A stretch of 46,981 nt of DNA from Chitinophagaceae bacterium (lineage in GTDB: Bacteria > Bacteroidota > Bacteroidia > Chitinophagales > Chitinophagaceae). Positions 17,166 to 27,364 of the stretch are shown in pieces; position 1 is the first letter of the stretch; the number at the start of each line of letters is the position of its first letter. Where the stretch lies: contig JAIEQM010000062.1 of assembly GCA_019747705.1 (NCBI GenBank), positions 1 through 46,981 on the forward strand. The letters run 5' to 3'. Both the position numbers and the translations under genes were made by a program. The notes below the pieces were generated by a model. That model saw only the letters and a list, made by a program, of their open reading frames with translations. It searched no databases and had not been told where the DNA came from.

Positions 17166-18854
17166 ATGGACCGCAGAGAGTTTTTAACCCCGCACAAGAA
17201 AACAAAGTCCCCTGCATTAAAAAAAGAATTTTCAGGCGCACGCACCACCTCTGGCATACAACCCTATGCAGGGCCTTTTGGAAAAAATGAAATTATTCAT
17301 TTACTCAAACGCACCATGTTTGGAGCAAAGCTTTCTGACGTAAATTACTTCACTGGTAAAACCATGAACGATGTGGTGTATGAACTTTTAAACCCAACTG
17401 AGCCATTTCCGTTACCCCCGGTAAAAGAATATGATGGTGTAACAGGCGTTACCACGCCTGATAATGATGTAGCTGCTGGTGCCACATGGATCAACAGTGT
17501 AAGCACAGATGGCACCATACAAAGCCGTCGAAGGGCTTCTTTAAAAAAATGGTGGATTGGCTGCCAGTTAAACCAGGGCCGCAGTATTCTTGAAAAGCTC
17601 ACACTTTTCTGGCATAATCATTTTTCAACAGAAACAGCAGATGTTGGAAATCCTAACATGTATTATAATTATGTAAATCTTTTACGTACAAATGCATTGG
17701 GTAATTTCAAAGATTTGGTTCGCAGTGTTTCGCTTGATTCGGCCATGCTCATTTATCTCAACGGGAGATACAACACAGCTTCAGCACCTGATGAAAATTA
17801 TGCCCGTGAACTGCAGGAGCTTTTTACTATCGGCAAAGAAAACAATCCGAATTACACAGAAGCAGATGTAAAAGCAGCAGCACGTGTTCTTACAGGCTGG
17901 CAAATAACCTCCAATGCAGTTCCGTTTGGTTCTTATTTCACTTTATCACGTCATGATAAAACGAATAAATTATTTTCCTCATTCTATAACAATACCACTA
18001 TAGTTGGCCGCAACACAACCACAGCCGGAACAGATGAACTGGATGATTTGCTGAACATGATTTTTTCAAAGAATGTGGAAGTATCAAAATTTATTGTGAG
18101 AAAATTCCACCGCTTTTTTGTGTACAGTGAAATTGATGCCGCTGCTGAGGCCAACGTAATTGAACCACTGGCGCTTCAGTTCAGAACCGGGCAGCAGGCA
18201 TGGCAAATAAAACCCATGCTCACTACCTTGTTTTCAAGCCAGCATTTCTATGATTTTCTGAACCAGGGCGCTCAAATAAAATCACCATTAGATCACATCA
18301 TTACTGTTTGCCGTGAATGGAATATTGCTTTTCCGAATGCGGTGACAGAATATTCAGATGCTTACGGCATGTGGAATTATATTTTGAGTGTGGCTTCCAA
18401 TGCAGGTCAGAACTTAGGTGATCCGCCCAATGTTGCCGGATGGCTTGCTTACTATCAAACACCGCAGTTTGATGAGTTATGGGTGAATACGGATACACTC
18501 CCCAAACGAAACCAGTTTACCGATTTAATGATTGGTAACGGATATTCACGTAATGGCAAAAAGATTGTGATTGATGCGGTTGGTTTTACGCAAACATTGC
18601 CCAACCCCGGCGATCCCAACCAGTTAATCAATGATGTATTAACTTTTGTTTTCCAGATTGATATTTCACAGGCGTCCAAAGACCAGTTAAAAAAAGATTT
18701 TCTGCTCACCGGCCAGGACCAGGATTATTACTGGACCAATGCCTGGAATGCATATCTGTCCAATCCTGTTACCACCAATTTTAATATTGTTAACAACAGG
18801 CTCAGGGGTTTGTATAAATACTTTATGAACTTATCAGAGTATCAACTGGCTTAA
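17166..18854 (+). CDS. DUF1800 family protein
   Basis: A 562-residue member of DUF1800. Typical parts are visible: LLKRTMFGAKLSDVNYF near 45-60, LEKLTLFWHNHFSTE near 145, the DENYARELQELFTIG signature near 210-225, RVLTGWQ, VRKFHRFFVYS and DPPNVAGW. No clear lipoprotein signal is seen at the N-terminus (MDRREFLTPHKKT). The biochemical function is unknown. DUF1800 genes are regularly paired with DUF1501 genes, as here (36 bases to the next start), which suggests the products act together, probably in the envelope or outside the cell. The gene is intact. Confidence 0.9.
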   Translation: MDRREFLTPHKKTKSPALKKEFSGARTTSGIQPYAGPFGKNEIIHLLKRTMFGAKLSDVNYFTGKTMNDVVYELLNPTEPFPLPPVKEYDGVTGVTTPDNDVAAGATWINSVSTDGTIQSRRRASLKKWWIGCQLNQGRSILEKLTLFWHNHFSTETADVGNPNMYYNYVNLLRTNALGNFKDLVRSVSLDSAMLIYLNGRYNTASAPDENYARELQELFTIGKENNPNYTEADVKAAARVLTGWQITSNAVPFGSYFTLSRHDKTNKLFSSFYNNTTIVGRNTTTAGTDELDDLLNMIFSKNVEVSKFIVRKFHRFFVYSEIDAAAEANVIEPLALQFRTGQQAWQIKPMLTTLFSSQHFYDFLNQGAQIKSPLDHIITVCREWNIAFPNAVTEYSDAYGMWNYILSVASNAGQNLGDPPNVAGWLAYYQTPQFDELWVNTDTLPKRNQFTDLMIGNGYSRNGKKIVIDAVGFTQTLPNPGDPNQLINDVLTFVFQIDISQASKDQLKKDFLLTGQDQDYYWTNAWNAYLSNPVTTNFNIVNNRLRGLYKYFMNLSEYQLA

Positions 18855-18890
18855 CATCATCCATCCATTACTCATTAAAACAGAGTACAC

Positions 18891-20471
18891 ATGAAACGCA
18901 GACAATTTCTTGAAAATACAATACCGGCAGCCATCCTTCCTTCTCTTATTGATGGCACGTCAGTAAAAGTGCTGGCGCATAACCCCATTATGGCGGCGAT
19001 GCTTAATACATATGTTGAATCAGACAGGGCGCTGGTAATTGTTCAGCTCAGTGGTGGTAATGATGGTTTGAACATGGTGATTCCATTAGATCAGTACAGT
19101 AATTATTTTAATGCACGTTCCAATATTGCCATCCCTCAAAACAGAGTACTTCCTTTAACAGGCAACACCACTACTGGTCTTCATCCATCAATGACGGGTT
19201 TGCAAAGCATGTATAATGAAGGCAAGGTTCGGTTAGTACAGGCAGTTGGTTACCCCAATCCTAATTTTTCACATTTCCGTGCAACAGATATCTGGATGAG
19301 TGCTTCAGACAGTAATGTGGAAGTTACCAGTGGCTGGTCTGGAAGGTATTTGAGTGATCAGTATCCCAACTACCCCGTTGGGTATCCCAATACTCCCATG
19401 CCTGATCCCTTGGGGATACAGATTGGCTCTTCCACTTCATTAACCTTCCAGGGGCCAAGTGTGAACATGGGTATCAGCATTACCAGTGCCACTAATTTTT
19501 ATAATCTTATCAATGGCATCCAGGATCCTGCACCCGCCACACCCGCAGGTGATGCTTTAAAATATGTTCGCTTAGTGGCGCAACAAAGCAATCAATACAG
19601 TGCACGGATTGTTGCTGCTGCTAATGCCGTACCCACGCAGGGAACTTACCCCACCAATAATTCACTGGCCGATCAGTTAAAAATTGTTGCCCGTTTAATT
19701 AAAGGCGGATTGAAAACAAGAGTATATATGGTAAGCTTCGGAAGTTTTGATACACACTCCATTCAAACAAACACTGCTGATACCACTACCGGCACGCATG
19801 CTACGTTGCTCCAAAGAGTGAGTGCTGCCATTAAAGCATTCCAGGATGATATAAAAAACCTGGGAGTGGAAGACCGTGTACTGGGTATGACGTTCTCCGA
19901 ATTTGGCAGGCGAATAAAATCCAATGCAAGTGTGGGAACCGATCATGGTGCTGCGGCTCCTTTGTTTGTATTTGGTAAAAAAGTAAACCCGGGCATCACA
20001 GGTGTTAACCCCACTATACCTGTAACAGCAACAGTAAATGATAATGTGGTAATGCAATATGATTTCCGCAGCGTGTATTCCTCTATTTTACAAGATTGGT
20101 TTTGTGTGGACAATACAACGCTGCAAACCATTATGCTGCAGAATTTTCAAAAACTGCCGGTGTGTGCCAATGGAACCTGTTTAGGACCAACGGCCGTAAC
20201 TACCAGAGATGCAGGTGTATCATTGGTAAGCAATTATCCCAATCCGTTTACTGAAACAACAACTATTAAATTTACCACAGCAGGCGGGCATACATTAATA
20301 CAGGTGATGGATTCGCTTGGACGTGTTATACGCACACCTGTTGACCGGGATTATGTTGCAGGTACTTACAACGTTACATTTGATTCTTACGGTTTGCCCA
20401 CCGGTGTTTATTATGTGCGTTTCCAGAATGGAATAACGCAACAGGTGAAACCAATGCTGAAGGCGAGATAA
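18891..20471 (+). CDS. DUF1501 family protein with type IX secretion sorting domain
   Basis: A 526-residue protein. The N-terminus MKRRQFLENTIPAAILPSL resembles a twin-arginine-like start (KRRQFL) of DUF1501 proteins, which belong to the alkaline-phosphatase/sulfatase-like fold. VIVQLSGGNDGLNMVIP at about 49-65, FSHFRATDIW, TFSEFGRRIKSN and GTDHGAAAPLFVFG are family motifs. Residues about 440-526 (VSNYPNPF, ATTIKF-like, GVYYVRFQNG, KPMLKAR end) form a T9SS type A sorting domain, so the protein is exported across the outer membrane and probably surface-attached. It pairs with the DUF1800 gene upstream. The enzymatic activity is unknown. Confidence 0.92.
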   Translation: MKRRQFLENTIPAAILPSLIDGTSVKVLAHNPIMAAMLNTYVESDRALVIVQLSGGNDGLNMVIPLDQYSNYFNARSNIAIPQNRVLPLTGNTTTGLHPSMTGLQSMYNEGKVRLVQAVGYPNPNFSHFRATDIWMSASDSNVEVTSGWSGRYLSDQYPNYPVGYPNTPMPDPLGIQIGSSTSLTFQGPSVNMGISITSATNFYNLINGIQDPAPATPAGDALKYVRLVAQQSNQYSARIVAAANAVPTQGTYPTNNSLADQLKIVARLIKGGLKTRVYMVSFGSFDTHSIQTNTADTTTGTHATLLQRVSAAIKAFQDDIKNLGVEDRVLGMTFSEFGRRIKSNASVGTDHGAAAPLFVFGKKVNPGITGVNPTIPVTATVNDNVVMQYDFRSVYSSILQDWFCVDNTTLQTIMLQNFQKLPVCANGTCLGPTAVTTRDAGVSLVSNYPNPFTETTTIKFTTAGGHTLIQVMDSLGRVIRTPVDRDYVAGTYNVTFDSYGLPTGVYYVRFQNGITQQVKPMLKAR

Positions 20472-20493
20472 AAAGAAGGTTTTTCACATAAAG

Positions 20494-20524
20494 AAGGCCG
20501 CTCCTGTACAAGAGCGGCCTTTCT
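20494..20524 (+). terminator. Terminator after the DUF1800/DUF1501 operon
   Basis: A 10-bp stem AAGGCCGCTC/GAGCGGCCTT with an 8-base loop, followed by a T-rich tail. It lies 22 bases after the DUF1501 stop. Confidence 0.88.
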
Positions 20525-20647
20525 GTTTTAGTGTTAAGTTAAGCCTACTATGACAAACCCTCACAGGTATTTGCAGAGCGTTTATACAATACAGAAAAGC
20601 TAACCAGACCGGTGAGGGTTCTGCGACATTTTAAACTTAACATATCA

Positions 20648-21032
20648 CTAGCTACAACGTAGTTGGCTATGACTCCACCCCCTGCTGTTACAAACTGAAT
20701 ATTGGAGCCATTGGCACTTGTACCCGCTTTGGCAGCAGACCTGATGGGTTAATAAACTCAATACGCACAGGCGTGCCTGCAGGAATTTCAACGGCTGAAA
20801 AACTGTAAGCACCGCCAGCAGAAGTAGTTTTGGTGGTACCTAACTGAACACCATTGGCATTAAAGGCTTTTACCTGTATACCATAGGCGCCGGGCTCTAT
20901 TAGGAAGCCGGAAGTTTGCTGTGTTCCGTTAAAATTGTAATCTCTGAAAGCAGTTCCCGAAACCTGGGCATTCAAACTAAAAAATGAAAAGCACAGTAAT
21001 GAAACTGTAACAAGTTGCACAGCTTGTTTCAT
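20648..21032 (-). pseudogene. SdrD B-like domain protein, frameshifted and truncated
   Basis: The N-terminus is a clear signal peptide (MKQAVQLVTVSLLCFSFFSLNAQ), followed by an SdrD B-like/Cna-B type beta-sandwich (VSGTAFRDYNFNGTQQ, YGIQVKAFNANGV, TTKTTSAGGAYSFSAVEI, VRIEFINPSG). The frame breaks near 20735: read in the next frame the family pattern continues as KAGTSANGSNIQFVTAGGG before dissolving near 20650. Intact relatives are large secreted repeat proteins, so most of the gene is gone. The readable 114 residues could still be made as a secreted stub. Its start is divergent from nothing obvious, since about 320 gene-free bases lie upstream. Confidence 0.8.
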
Positions 21033-21355
21033 GAGTAATGAATTTAACGTAGAAGATACAGGCGATAAGGTTGAGCGTATTAATAGGCTCGGCGGCGGTT
21101 GCTGATTTTTATACAGGATATTGCTGATACAGCAAAATAAAGGTTTACACTCCCATAATATTAAAACAAACTAACCCACAACATGTGAATAACAGTACAA
21201 TACCTTGTTTAAACAGGCATGTCTAATAATTTGATAATTATTGGCAACCGTTGTTAAACAAAAAATAAATAGAAGGATTTACAATAAGTTCTGGAGTTAT
21301 ATTGTGTATCAAATACTGTTCCTTAATTTAAAACAGCCCGGTGTTCAGTATTATT
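21033..21355. other. Intergenic region without visible gene
   Basis: 323 AT-rich bases between two decayed minus-strand genes. I see no protein-like reading, no strong hairpin and no repeat. It may hold the promoter of the SdrD-like gene. Confidence 0.5.
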
Positions 21356-22236
21356 TTATTTGAAAAAGTTCCATTTTTTTTCTTCTTCATTCCAAACAAA
21401 CTCATACAGGGTTTCCTGCTTTTCTGTTGGTGCGGTGAGGTTAAAATTGAATTCCACTCCATAAACAAGCATATTACCATATTGATTAAAACGGATTCTT
21501 CTCACTTTATCATCGCCCCCAAATTATTCAAGGAAAAACTATATGCAGGAGCACCTTTGAACTTTCCATCGTTAGAAAGTATAACTGCATATACATCACC
21601 CGTTCTGGCGCTGCCCAAATACAATGTTCTTGCGCCCGGTGAATAGGATATCCCCATTCCAAAAAAGTCATGGCCTTTTAGTTCATCAGTGATTTCGCCG
21701 GTTGAAGCATTAAGGGCATACACCATTCCTTTTTCAGTTTTCCTGTCGCTACCCTGCACTGTTGACACATACAGCGTATTGCTTTCGCACAAAAAAGCAA
21801 AACCTAATATGCCATAAGGATTCGTATTGGGTATAGAATCTGCAACGGGTAGTTCTTTAAACATATTCATTACACCTGTGTTGCCATCTACTTTATAAAT
21901 AATATTTTGTTTTGAGGGGGATTGTTTAAAATATTAATAACGGGTACAGGACCAACAAAACAATTTCCATTGGGGTCTAATTGTACCGGCCCCATCCACC
22001 CGCCCATTTGCCAGGAAGGATGCTGGTATTTTTTTATCTCACCGTCTGCTGTTTGTTCCAGCAATACAAGACCCGTTATTTTTTTATCGGATGTGCTGAT
22101 GGCAGAAGCATTAGGATTAAAACCAACTGTTTTTACAAATGAAGGTTGCCGTTTGCATTCATTTTTTTGATACTCCACTTTTTCTTTGCAGCAGAAAAAG
22201 TAAAAAGTAAAAAACCTTGTATGTGATTGGTTTCAT
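21356..22236 (-). pseudogene. Beta-propeller-like lipoprotein, multiply frameshifted
   Basis: A single protein of about 290 residues can be followed through several frames. It runs from an N-terminal lipoprotein-like signal (MKPITYKVFYFLLF, then a frame change to FCCKEKVEYQKNECK), through PNASAISTSDKKITGLVLLEQ, MGPVQLDPNGNCFVGPVPV, YGILGFAFLCESNTLYVSTVQG, VYALNASTGEI and GMGISYSPGARTLYLGSARTGDVYAV, to a last segment in another frame (DDKVRRIRFNQYGNMLVYG) ending at 21356. Repeated short strands with aromatic and glycine turns suggest a beta-propeller such as an SMP-30 or PQQ-like fold. Breaks lie near 22190, 21880 and 21500. It is third in a minus-strand run after a peroxidase and an amine-oxidase-like gene. 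Confidence 0.78.
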
Positions 22237-22247
22237 TTCTTATCTAT

Positions 22248-24006
22248 TTAACAGGCACAAACATAGGCCCGGCAAAACACGGATAAATTTTTGTTTCATA
22301 CACACCTCTGCTATTGATCACCGTTTCTGCCCGGCAATATTCATTTCCTTTACGGTCATCATTTCTCAGTTGCGCCACATACCAAAGCACCAGTGAGCTG
22401 TTTTGAATATTCTCCGCATTGGGCTCTATAAATTTTTCAGGCCCTGGTGATAATCTGTATTACAACAGGGGCCAATGGTTACCAAATCACTTTCACCTTC
22501 ATCTCTTTTGTTATCATGTTTGGTTACATATACAAATGAAAAATCGCCACGGCCGCCATCTTTAAATTGTCCTTTGCCGGGTTCAATAAAATAGCCGCCC
22601 GTATTGGTGGTTAATTTATACATGTATCCTTCCGGTGTAAATGCAGCAGTGGCATTTTGTTCTCTCCATTTTTCTGTTGTCCATGCATTCCATGTTGCAT
22701 TATTGTATTCATAAAAATTGTTTTGTTCGCCGGCGAATGCAATTCTGAAAACAGGGCGGTAGGTTCCTGTATTACCACCACCTCTTTCCAGACTGGCACA
22801 TGAAACTCTGAAACGCCCGTCATTATAAAATTCATAACGCTGTTTGTAATTATAGTTGCAGGGTGTGGGCCACCCTTCACTGCGATAGGTTTGTTCCAGT
22901 ACAAAACCAATTTTATTTTTTTCTTCATCCAATAAATCCATCACTTTGGGTATTTCCCATGCCACTACTGCTGCCTGGCTAAAGTAAGGACAGCCCACTG
23001 CATCACTGTAACCAAAACCATCCGTGCCGCTGTAACTCACATGCCAGTCAACTAACTTGGCACTACGCAATACAGGTACTCCATTAAACAGCACATCTGT
23101 TATTCGTAAACCATCGCTGCTGGTGAGCATATATTTCATATCCCATCCGTTGCGTGCCAGTTTTTGTTCCTTTTCGCAATAACAACTGGTAATCTTATCA
23201 TCCTGCAAACGGCGTTCAGTAATCATAGGTGCAGCGGCTCCGGTGGTTCCAACATTTGTCCATCTTACTCCTACCAAACGATGATCTGTTAAATCAACAA
23301 TCGCCCATAATGCTTTATCGCCTTTTACAAATGTGGGCGCCACATATAAATGCCGGCTGCGTTCGCATCTTGTTCTGTTGAGTGATGTTTTTGTGCTGGC
23401 CATTAATGCATCTTTTTGGCCAGGCTTAAAGCCAAGCGCTGTTTGTACTTCCGGTGATTCAATGGCAATTTGCGTGGCAAGTGTGATTAATGATTTTGAA
23501 AGACCGGGTTGCGATTGATTCAAATAAAAACGGTTTAATACCAACTGTTGTGCAATATCAACAATAGCAACAGAAGTATTATTCAATGCATAGTTATACA
23601 TTTCAACACGATAGCAATTGGCAAGATTGTACCCCATTTTAATACCGGCCATATCACTTTCACGTGCAGGATAGATGCCAAACACTTCATTACGGAGCGG
23701 AAACCTGGTAGCGGTATCAAATAAAAATTGTGTAAACACTGAATCGCTCAATGCAATAATTTGCGCCAGTGATTGCTGCTGTGTTATACTGTCTGCATAA
23801 AGCAACACAGGTCTTGGCTGCTGCAATGCTTCTTTAATTTTTGCAACACGCTCCTTTACAAAAGGGAAAGTATTTAATGTGTCGGCATCCAGTAAAACAG
23901 ATTCCATCGCATCGTTATCATAACCCTTCAACTTTGTAACACTGTTTTGATTTTTACCGGATAAAAAAACAAAACTTACAACAAGAAGTAAAACCCAGTG
24001 TTTCAT
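22248..24006 (-). pseudogene. Copper amine oxidase-like secreted protein, 3' frameshift
   Basis: From the ATG at 24006 (4-base overlap with the peroxidase stop) there is a signal peptide (MKHWVLLLVVSFVFLS) and about 525 residues in frame. A one-base indel at about 22440 then shifts the frame; the continuation GPEKFIEPNAENIQNSSLVLWYVAQ runs to a stop at 22248. The C-terminal half resembles the catalytic beta-sandwich of copper amine oxidases: DGLRITDVLFNGVPVLRSA, VSYSGTDGFGYSDAVGCP, and T381-P-C-N-Y-N-Y, close to the T-x-x-N-Y-(D/E)-Y motif whose first tyrosine becomes topaquinone. Where the H-x-H copper ligands should follow I read YRP, so an active copper centre is doubtful. Family assignment is by eye and moderate. 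Confidence 0.6.
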
Positions 24007-25049
24007 TTTATAGTCCATGGATTGGTAAAGACATTGTTGGTGATGACAGTTGAATCTGAAAGGCTGAGTAAAAAAGCCATCAGCTCACTGCGTTGCTGCG
24101 AATTTAATTTGAATCCGGTAATGAACAGATGTTTATTTACAGCAGAAGGTTTGCCTCCCTGTTCATAAAGCTGTATCACCTGTTCCAGTGTTTCTGCACT
24201 TCCATCATGGAGATAAGGGGCCGTAAATACCAGGTTACGAAGTGTGGGTACTTTGTATTTACCCCAATCATTTTTGTTTTTTGTAAAAGCAAACAAACCT
24301 TTATTGACAAATGTGTCAGTAAAAAACCCTGTATTAAAATAAGGTGAGGTTTGAAACTGTGGCTGATTGAAATTTACTCCGCTATGGCATTGACTGCATT
24401 TTAATTCTTTTGACTGAAAAAGCTGCAAGCCTTTCTGCTCTGTTTCATTCAGCATTTTTTTATCATACGCAGATTGAAATGAAACAATGGTTTTAATAAA
24501 AGAGGCAATACTGTATTGCACATTTTTAACGGTAACAGGGTTTTCATCTTTTGTAAATGCGGTTTGAAATAATTGCTGATAAACTTTATCCGAGCTGAAT
24601 CTTTTCAACAATTCTTCCTCATGATTTTTCCAGCCCAGCTAAATTGGAGCTTCATGAAACATAGGGTTTTGAATTTGCTGCCCGGGAAAATGAAGCGTTG
24701 AATCTGCTGCTGTTAAATACTGATTGAAGATGAGGTTGATTAATGGGGGTGCATTATGCTGCGTTAAATCACCATAAGCGCCAATAGAGCGACGATACCT
24801 ATCTGTAAAAGAAAATTTGGGATCATGACAGGAGGCGCATGCCTTGGTATTGTTGATGGAAAGACGGTTATCGTAAAAAAGATAGCGGCCCAGTGTTACT
24901 TTAGCTTTGGTAAATACATTAACTGAATCAAAATAAACAGGCGCCTGAATATCTGATGGGATATTTTTCAACAATGCCGGTTTATCATTCAACTGCGTAT
25001 TGCATGCAGCTAATAAAAAAGTAATTACACAAAGAACGTAACATTTCAT
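24003..25049 (-). pseudogene. Di-haem cytochrome c peroxidase (MauG/MbnH-like), one in-frame stop
   Basis: A lipoprotein (FLLAACN lipobox at 12-17) of 348 codons with two c-type haem sites, CASCH at 71-75 and CSQCH at 218-222, and the family blocks LGRYLFYDNRLS, GAYGDLTQHNAPPLINL, NPMFHEAP, KVPTLRNLVFTAPYLHDGS and TLEQVIQLYEQGG. These periplasmic enzymes reduce hydrogen peroxide or, in MauG and MbnH, oxidise tryptophans in partner proteins. A single TAG codon at 24639-24641 interrupts the frame at residue 137, where relatives have an acidic residue (PI-E-LGWK). Both halves are otherwise intact and in the same frame. It is followed with a 4-base overlap by the amine-oxidase-like gene, which suggests functional linkage. 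Confidence 0.85.
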
Positions 25050-25054
25050 GGCTG

Positions 25055-25552
25055 TTACTTCTGTCCTATTTTATCCCTCAGCATCAGTCTTGTAGTATGT
25101 GTGGCATCACTATCTTCAAATGCATCTTTGGGTATGAGAAAAAAAGAACGCTCATCAATGTAGAGGTGAAAAAAATTGGGTGTTTCAATAAAGTATTTGA
25201 ACGATTTATAATTCCAGTCTTTACTTCCTTTCGGGTTTTCAATATGCATATACGCTTCCATAAACGTAAGATCAAAAGTATCCCTGAATGTTTTGGCACG
25301 GTTGTACACTGTTAATGGCAATACAAACCAAAATGCCAGCATGAGTGTAAACCATAAAAAAGAAGAGAGTATGAGGGCCAGTGGTTTGATATAATGAAAC
25401 CCATACATTACTGCCGCAAACAATGCAAACACATTCACCAGTATAATAAGAAAGCGGATTTCTTTTTTGGAAATAAAATGATAACGCAATGCCTGTATTA
25501 CCTGCTTACGGTTGTATTTAAAATGGATGGTGGTATTAAGACTGGTTGACAA
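25055..25552 (-). CDS. YcxB-like membrane protein
   Basis: A 165-residue protein with two membrane helices (about 33-53 and 58-80) after a short N-terminal soluble segment. A C-terminal beta-rich domain (YMHIENPKGSKDWNYKSFKYFIETPNFFHLYIDERSFFLIPKDAF) matches the YcxB-like pattern of a small PH-like domain after two helices. The function of the family is unknown. It lies five bases upstream of the peroxidase gene and is intact although its neighbours on both sides are broken. Confidence 0.75.
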   Translation of the reverse strand: MSTSLNTTIHFKYNRKQVIQALRYHFISKKEIRFLIILVNVFALFAAVMYGFHYIKPLALILSSFLWFTLMLAFWFVLPLTVYNRAKTFRDTFDLTFMEAYMHIENPKGSKDWNYKSFKYFIETPNFFHLYIDERSFFLIPKDAFEDSDATHTTRLMLRDKIGQK

Positions 25553-25571
25553 ATTGCATTGTTTAAAAAAA

Positions 25572-25977
25572 TCAATCCGGATATTTTGCTGTTACTTCAA
25601 GCCGGTTGTTATCAGGGGTCCGGTGTTTCAAATTCATAATAACCATCGCCTGTTTTTTTGGGTCCGCTCAGGATGGGAAAACCATCTGCTTTCATTTGCT
25701 TTGCTTTAGCATCCACTTCTTGAACAGAGTCCACTCCAAAAACAAGATGAATAATTCCCTTGTGCTGCTGATGAACCGTATCATTCAAATTATCCGGCAC
25801 ACCTTTCATCTTCATAATTTCCAGGCGGGCTCCGCTTTTAAAACTAAGAAAATAACTTTCAAATTCTTTTGCGGGGTTGATGTATTTATTGTTGGGCGCT
25901 GCTCCAAAGTATTTCATATAAAATTCTTTGAGGCGTTCCACATCATCCGTCCAGATGGCTGCGTGTTCTAATGTCAT
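25572..25977 (-). pseudogene. VOC family (glyoxalase-like) protein with C-terminal frameshift
   Basis: A vicinal oxygen chelate domain of about 134 residues in its original form (MTLEHAAIWTDDVERLKEFYMKYFG start, SYFLSFKSGARLEIMKM, GIIHLVFGVDSVQEVDAKAKQMKADG, PILSGPKKTGDGYYEFETPDP). After ETPDP the frame stops, but removing one C from a run of four restores the usual end DPDNNRLEVTAKYPD with a stop at 25572. This is either a real single-base frameshift or an assembly error in a homopolymer. The last beta-strand, which normally carries a metal-binding glutamate (RLEV), is lost if the shift is real. Its ATG overlaps the phosphatase stop by four bases, so the two are translationally coupled. The substrate is unknown. 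Confidence 0.75.
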
Positions 25978-27329
25978 TTATCTCTTGTGGTTTTTAAATC
26001 ATTTTCAGTAATACTCCATTCGCCCAGCTTCTCTCCCTTCACTCCAAAAAACTCCACCAGCATTTTACGTTTGTTACGCTCACCACTAAAGCTGAATTTG
26101 GTATAATTCTGTTTTTCATCAATACCCAGTACCTGGTAAGGATTATCCTTCTCCGGCCCGCTGAATTTGTGTGTGCCACTTGTGAGTGGTGATGCAGTTA
26201 CATCATACAAGGGATATGTTCCTTCTCTGTTTACTTTGATGATTTCACTGTGATGACGGTCGCCCGTTAAAAAAACAATACCATTAATGTTATTGTCTTT
26301 TAAAAAATTCATGAGTTCATCATACTCAACCGGATAGTTCGCTAATCGTTCATAAGTTGATACAGGGTTTAACACCTGCCCGCCGGTTGCAATAATTTTA
26401 AAAGGAGCACGGCTGAAGAGCAAGGAATTTTTCAGCCATTCCATTTGCTGTTTGCCCCACATTGTTTTTGCAGCATTGGGTTTGCCATCAACAGAATCTT
26501 TAGTTGCATCGGCACTTCTCCACCAGCGGTCATCCATCATAAACACATCCACATCACCATAACTCATCATGGAATAAATACCTTCGTTGTTCATCCCAAA
26601 TGAAGTATTGGGAAAGTAATTCATAAATACTTTTCTTGACTCATCTTTTAAAATATAATTCATGCCAATATCATTGGGGCCGTAATCATGATCATCCCAT
26701 ATAGCAACGTGTGAAGTGGATTTTAAAAAATTCTGAAGTACCGGAAAAGCCCGGTCTTGACTGGCACGGTTCCATAAACCCCAGCGATCAAAATAGTCCA
26801 CTTCACGTGTGTACCAGCTATCGCCCAGCCATAACATAAATGCTGCTTTTTCTTTTGCCATACTTTCAAAGATGGAAGAATTGCCTCCATAAGGTTTACC
26901 CGGCCGGTCCACAGCAGGTTCATTAAAATAAGCACAAGAGCCGGTGAGAAAAGAAAAATCAGGAGCCGGTTTGCGCCACTGCCATAAATCCTTTGTGGTA
27001 AAACTTCCATCAGCTTTTGCAGGCGGCATTACTGCTTTTTGATTGACAGATAATTTATATTCATAAGTGGTATTCATATCCAAGCCCACCACATCAAACA
27101 CTAAGGGAGAAAACCAATCATCGCTATTGGTTTTTTTATTGATTGATTTAAAATTTTTAATCTCCCCTTTTTTCCAGTATTGCAAAACAACAGAGCTGCC
27201 TGGTTTTACTTCCGCCCAAATTTTTGCGGTTCTTAATTCCACCGGGCCCAGCATGGGGCCGCTTACTAACTGTGCATGAACGGAGAGTGATAAGAAAATG
27301 AATACTGGCAGATATAAAAAGCGTAACAT
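25974..27329 (-). CDS. PhoD-like metallophosphatase, secreted
   Basis: About 451 residues from the ATG at 27329, chosen because it gives a signal peptide (MLRFLYLPVFIFLSLSVHAQ); the longer open frame upstream is not protein-like. An N-terminal beta-sandwich (VELRTAKIWAEVKPG) precedes a PhoD-type metallophosphatase domain with GSCAYFNEP, WLGDSWY, WDDHDYGPND, DVFMMDDRWWR and FLTGDRHHSE, which supply the metal ligands. PhoD enzymes are phosphodiesterases/phosphomonoesterases acting outside the cytoplasm. The downstream VOC gene overlaps by four bases. The start is 35 bases from a divergent lipoprotein gene, so promoters of both must overlap coding sequence. Confidence 0.9.
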   Translation of the reverse strand: MLRFLYLPVFIFLSLSVHAQLVSGPMLGPVELRTAKIWAEVKPGSSVVLQYWKKGEIKNFKSINKKTNSDDWFSPLVFDVVGLDMNTTYEYKLSVNQKAVMPPAKADGSFTTKDLWQWRKPAPDFSFLTGSCAYFNEPAVDRPGKPYGGNSSIFESMAKEKAAFMLWLGDSWYTREVDYFDRWGLWNRASQDRAFPVLQNFLKSTSHVAIWDDHDYGPNDIGMNYILKDESRKVFMNYFPNTSFGMNNEGIYSMMSYGDVDVFMMDDRWWRSADATKDSVDGKPNAAKTMWGKQQMEWLKNSLLFSRAPFKIIATGGQVLNPVSTYERLANYPVEYDELMNFLKDNNINGIVFLTGDRHHSEIIKVNREGTYPLYDVTASPLTSGTHKFSGPEKDNPYQVLGIDEKQNYTKFSFSGERNKRKMLVEFFGVKGEKLGEWSITENDLKTTRDK

Positions 27330-27364
27330 GTACTTCCTATTTTTGATGATTACCGGAGGGCAAT

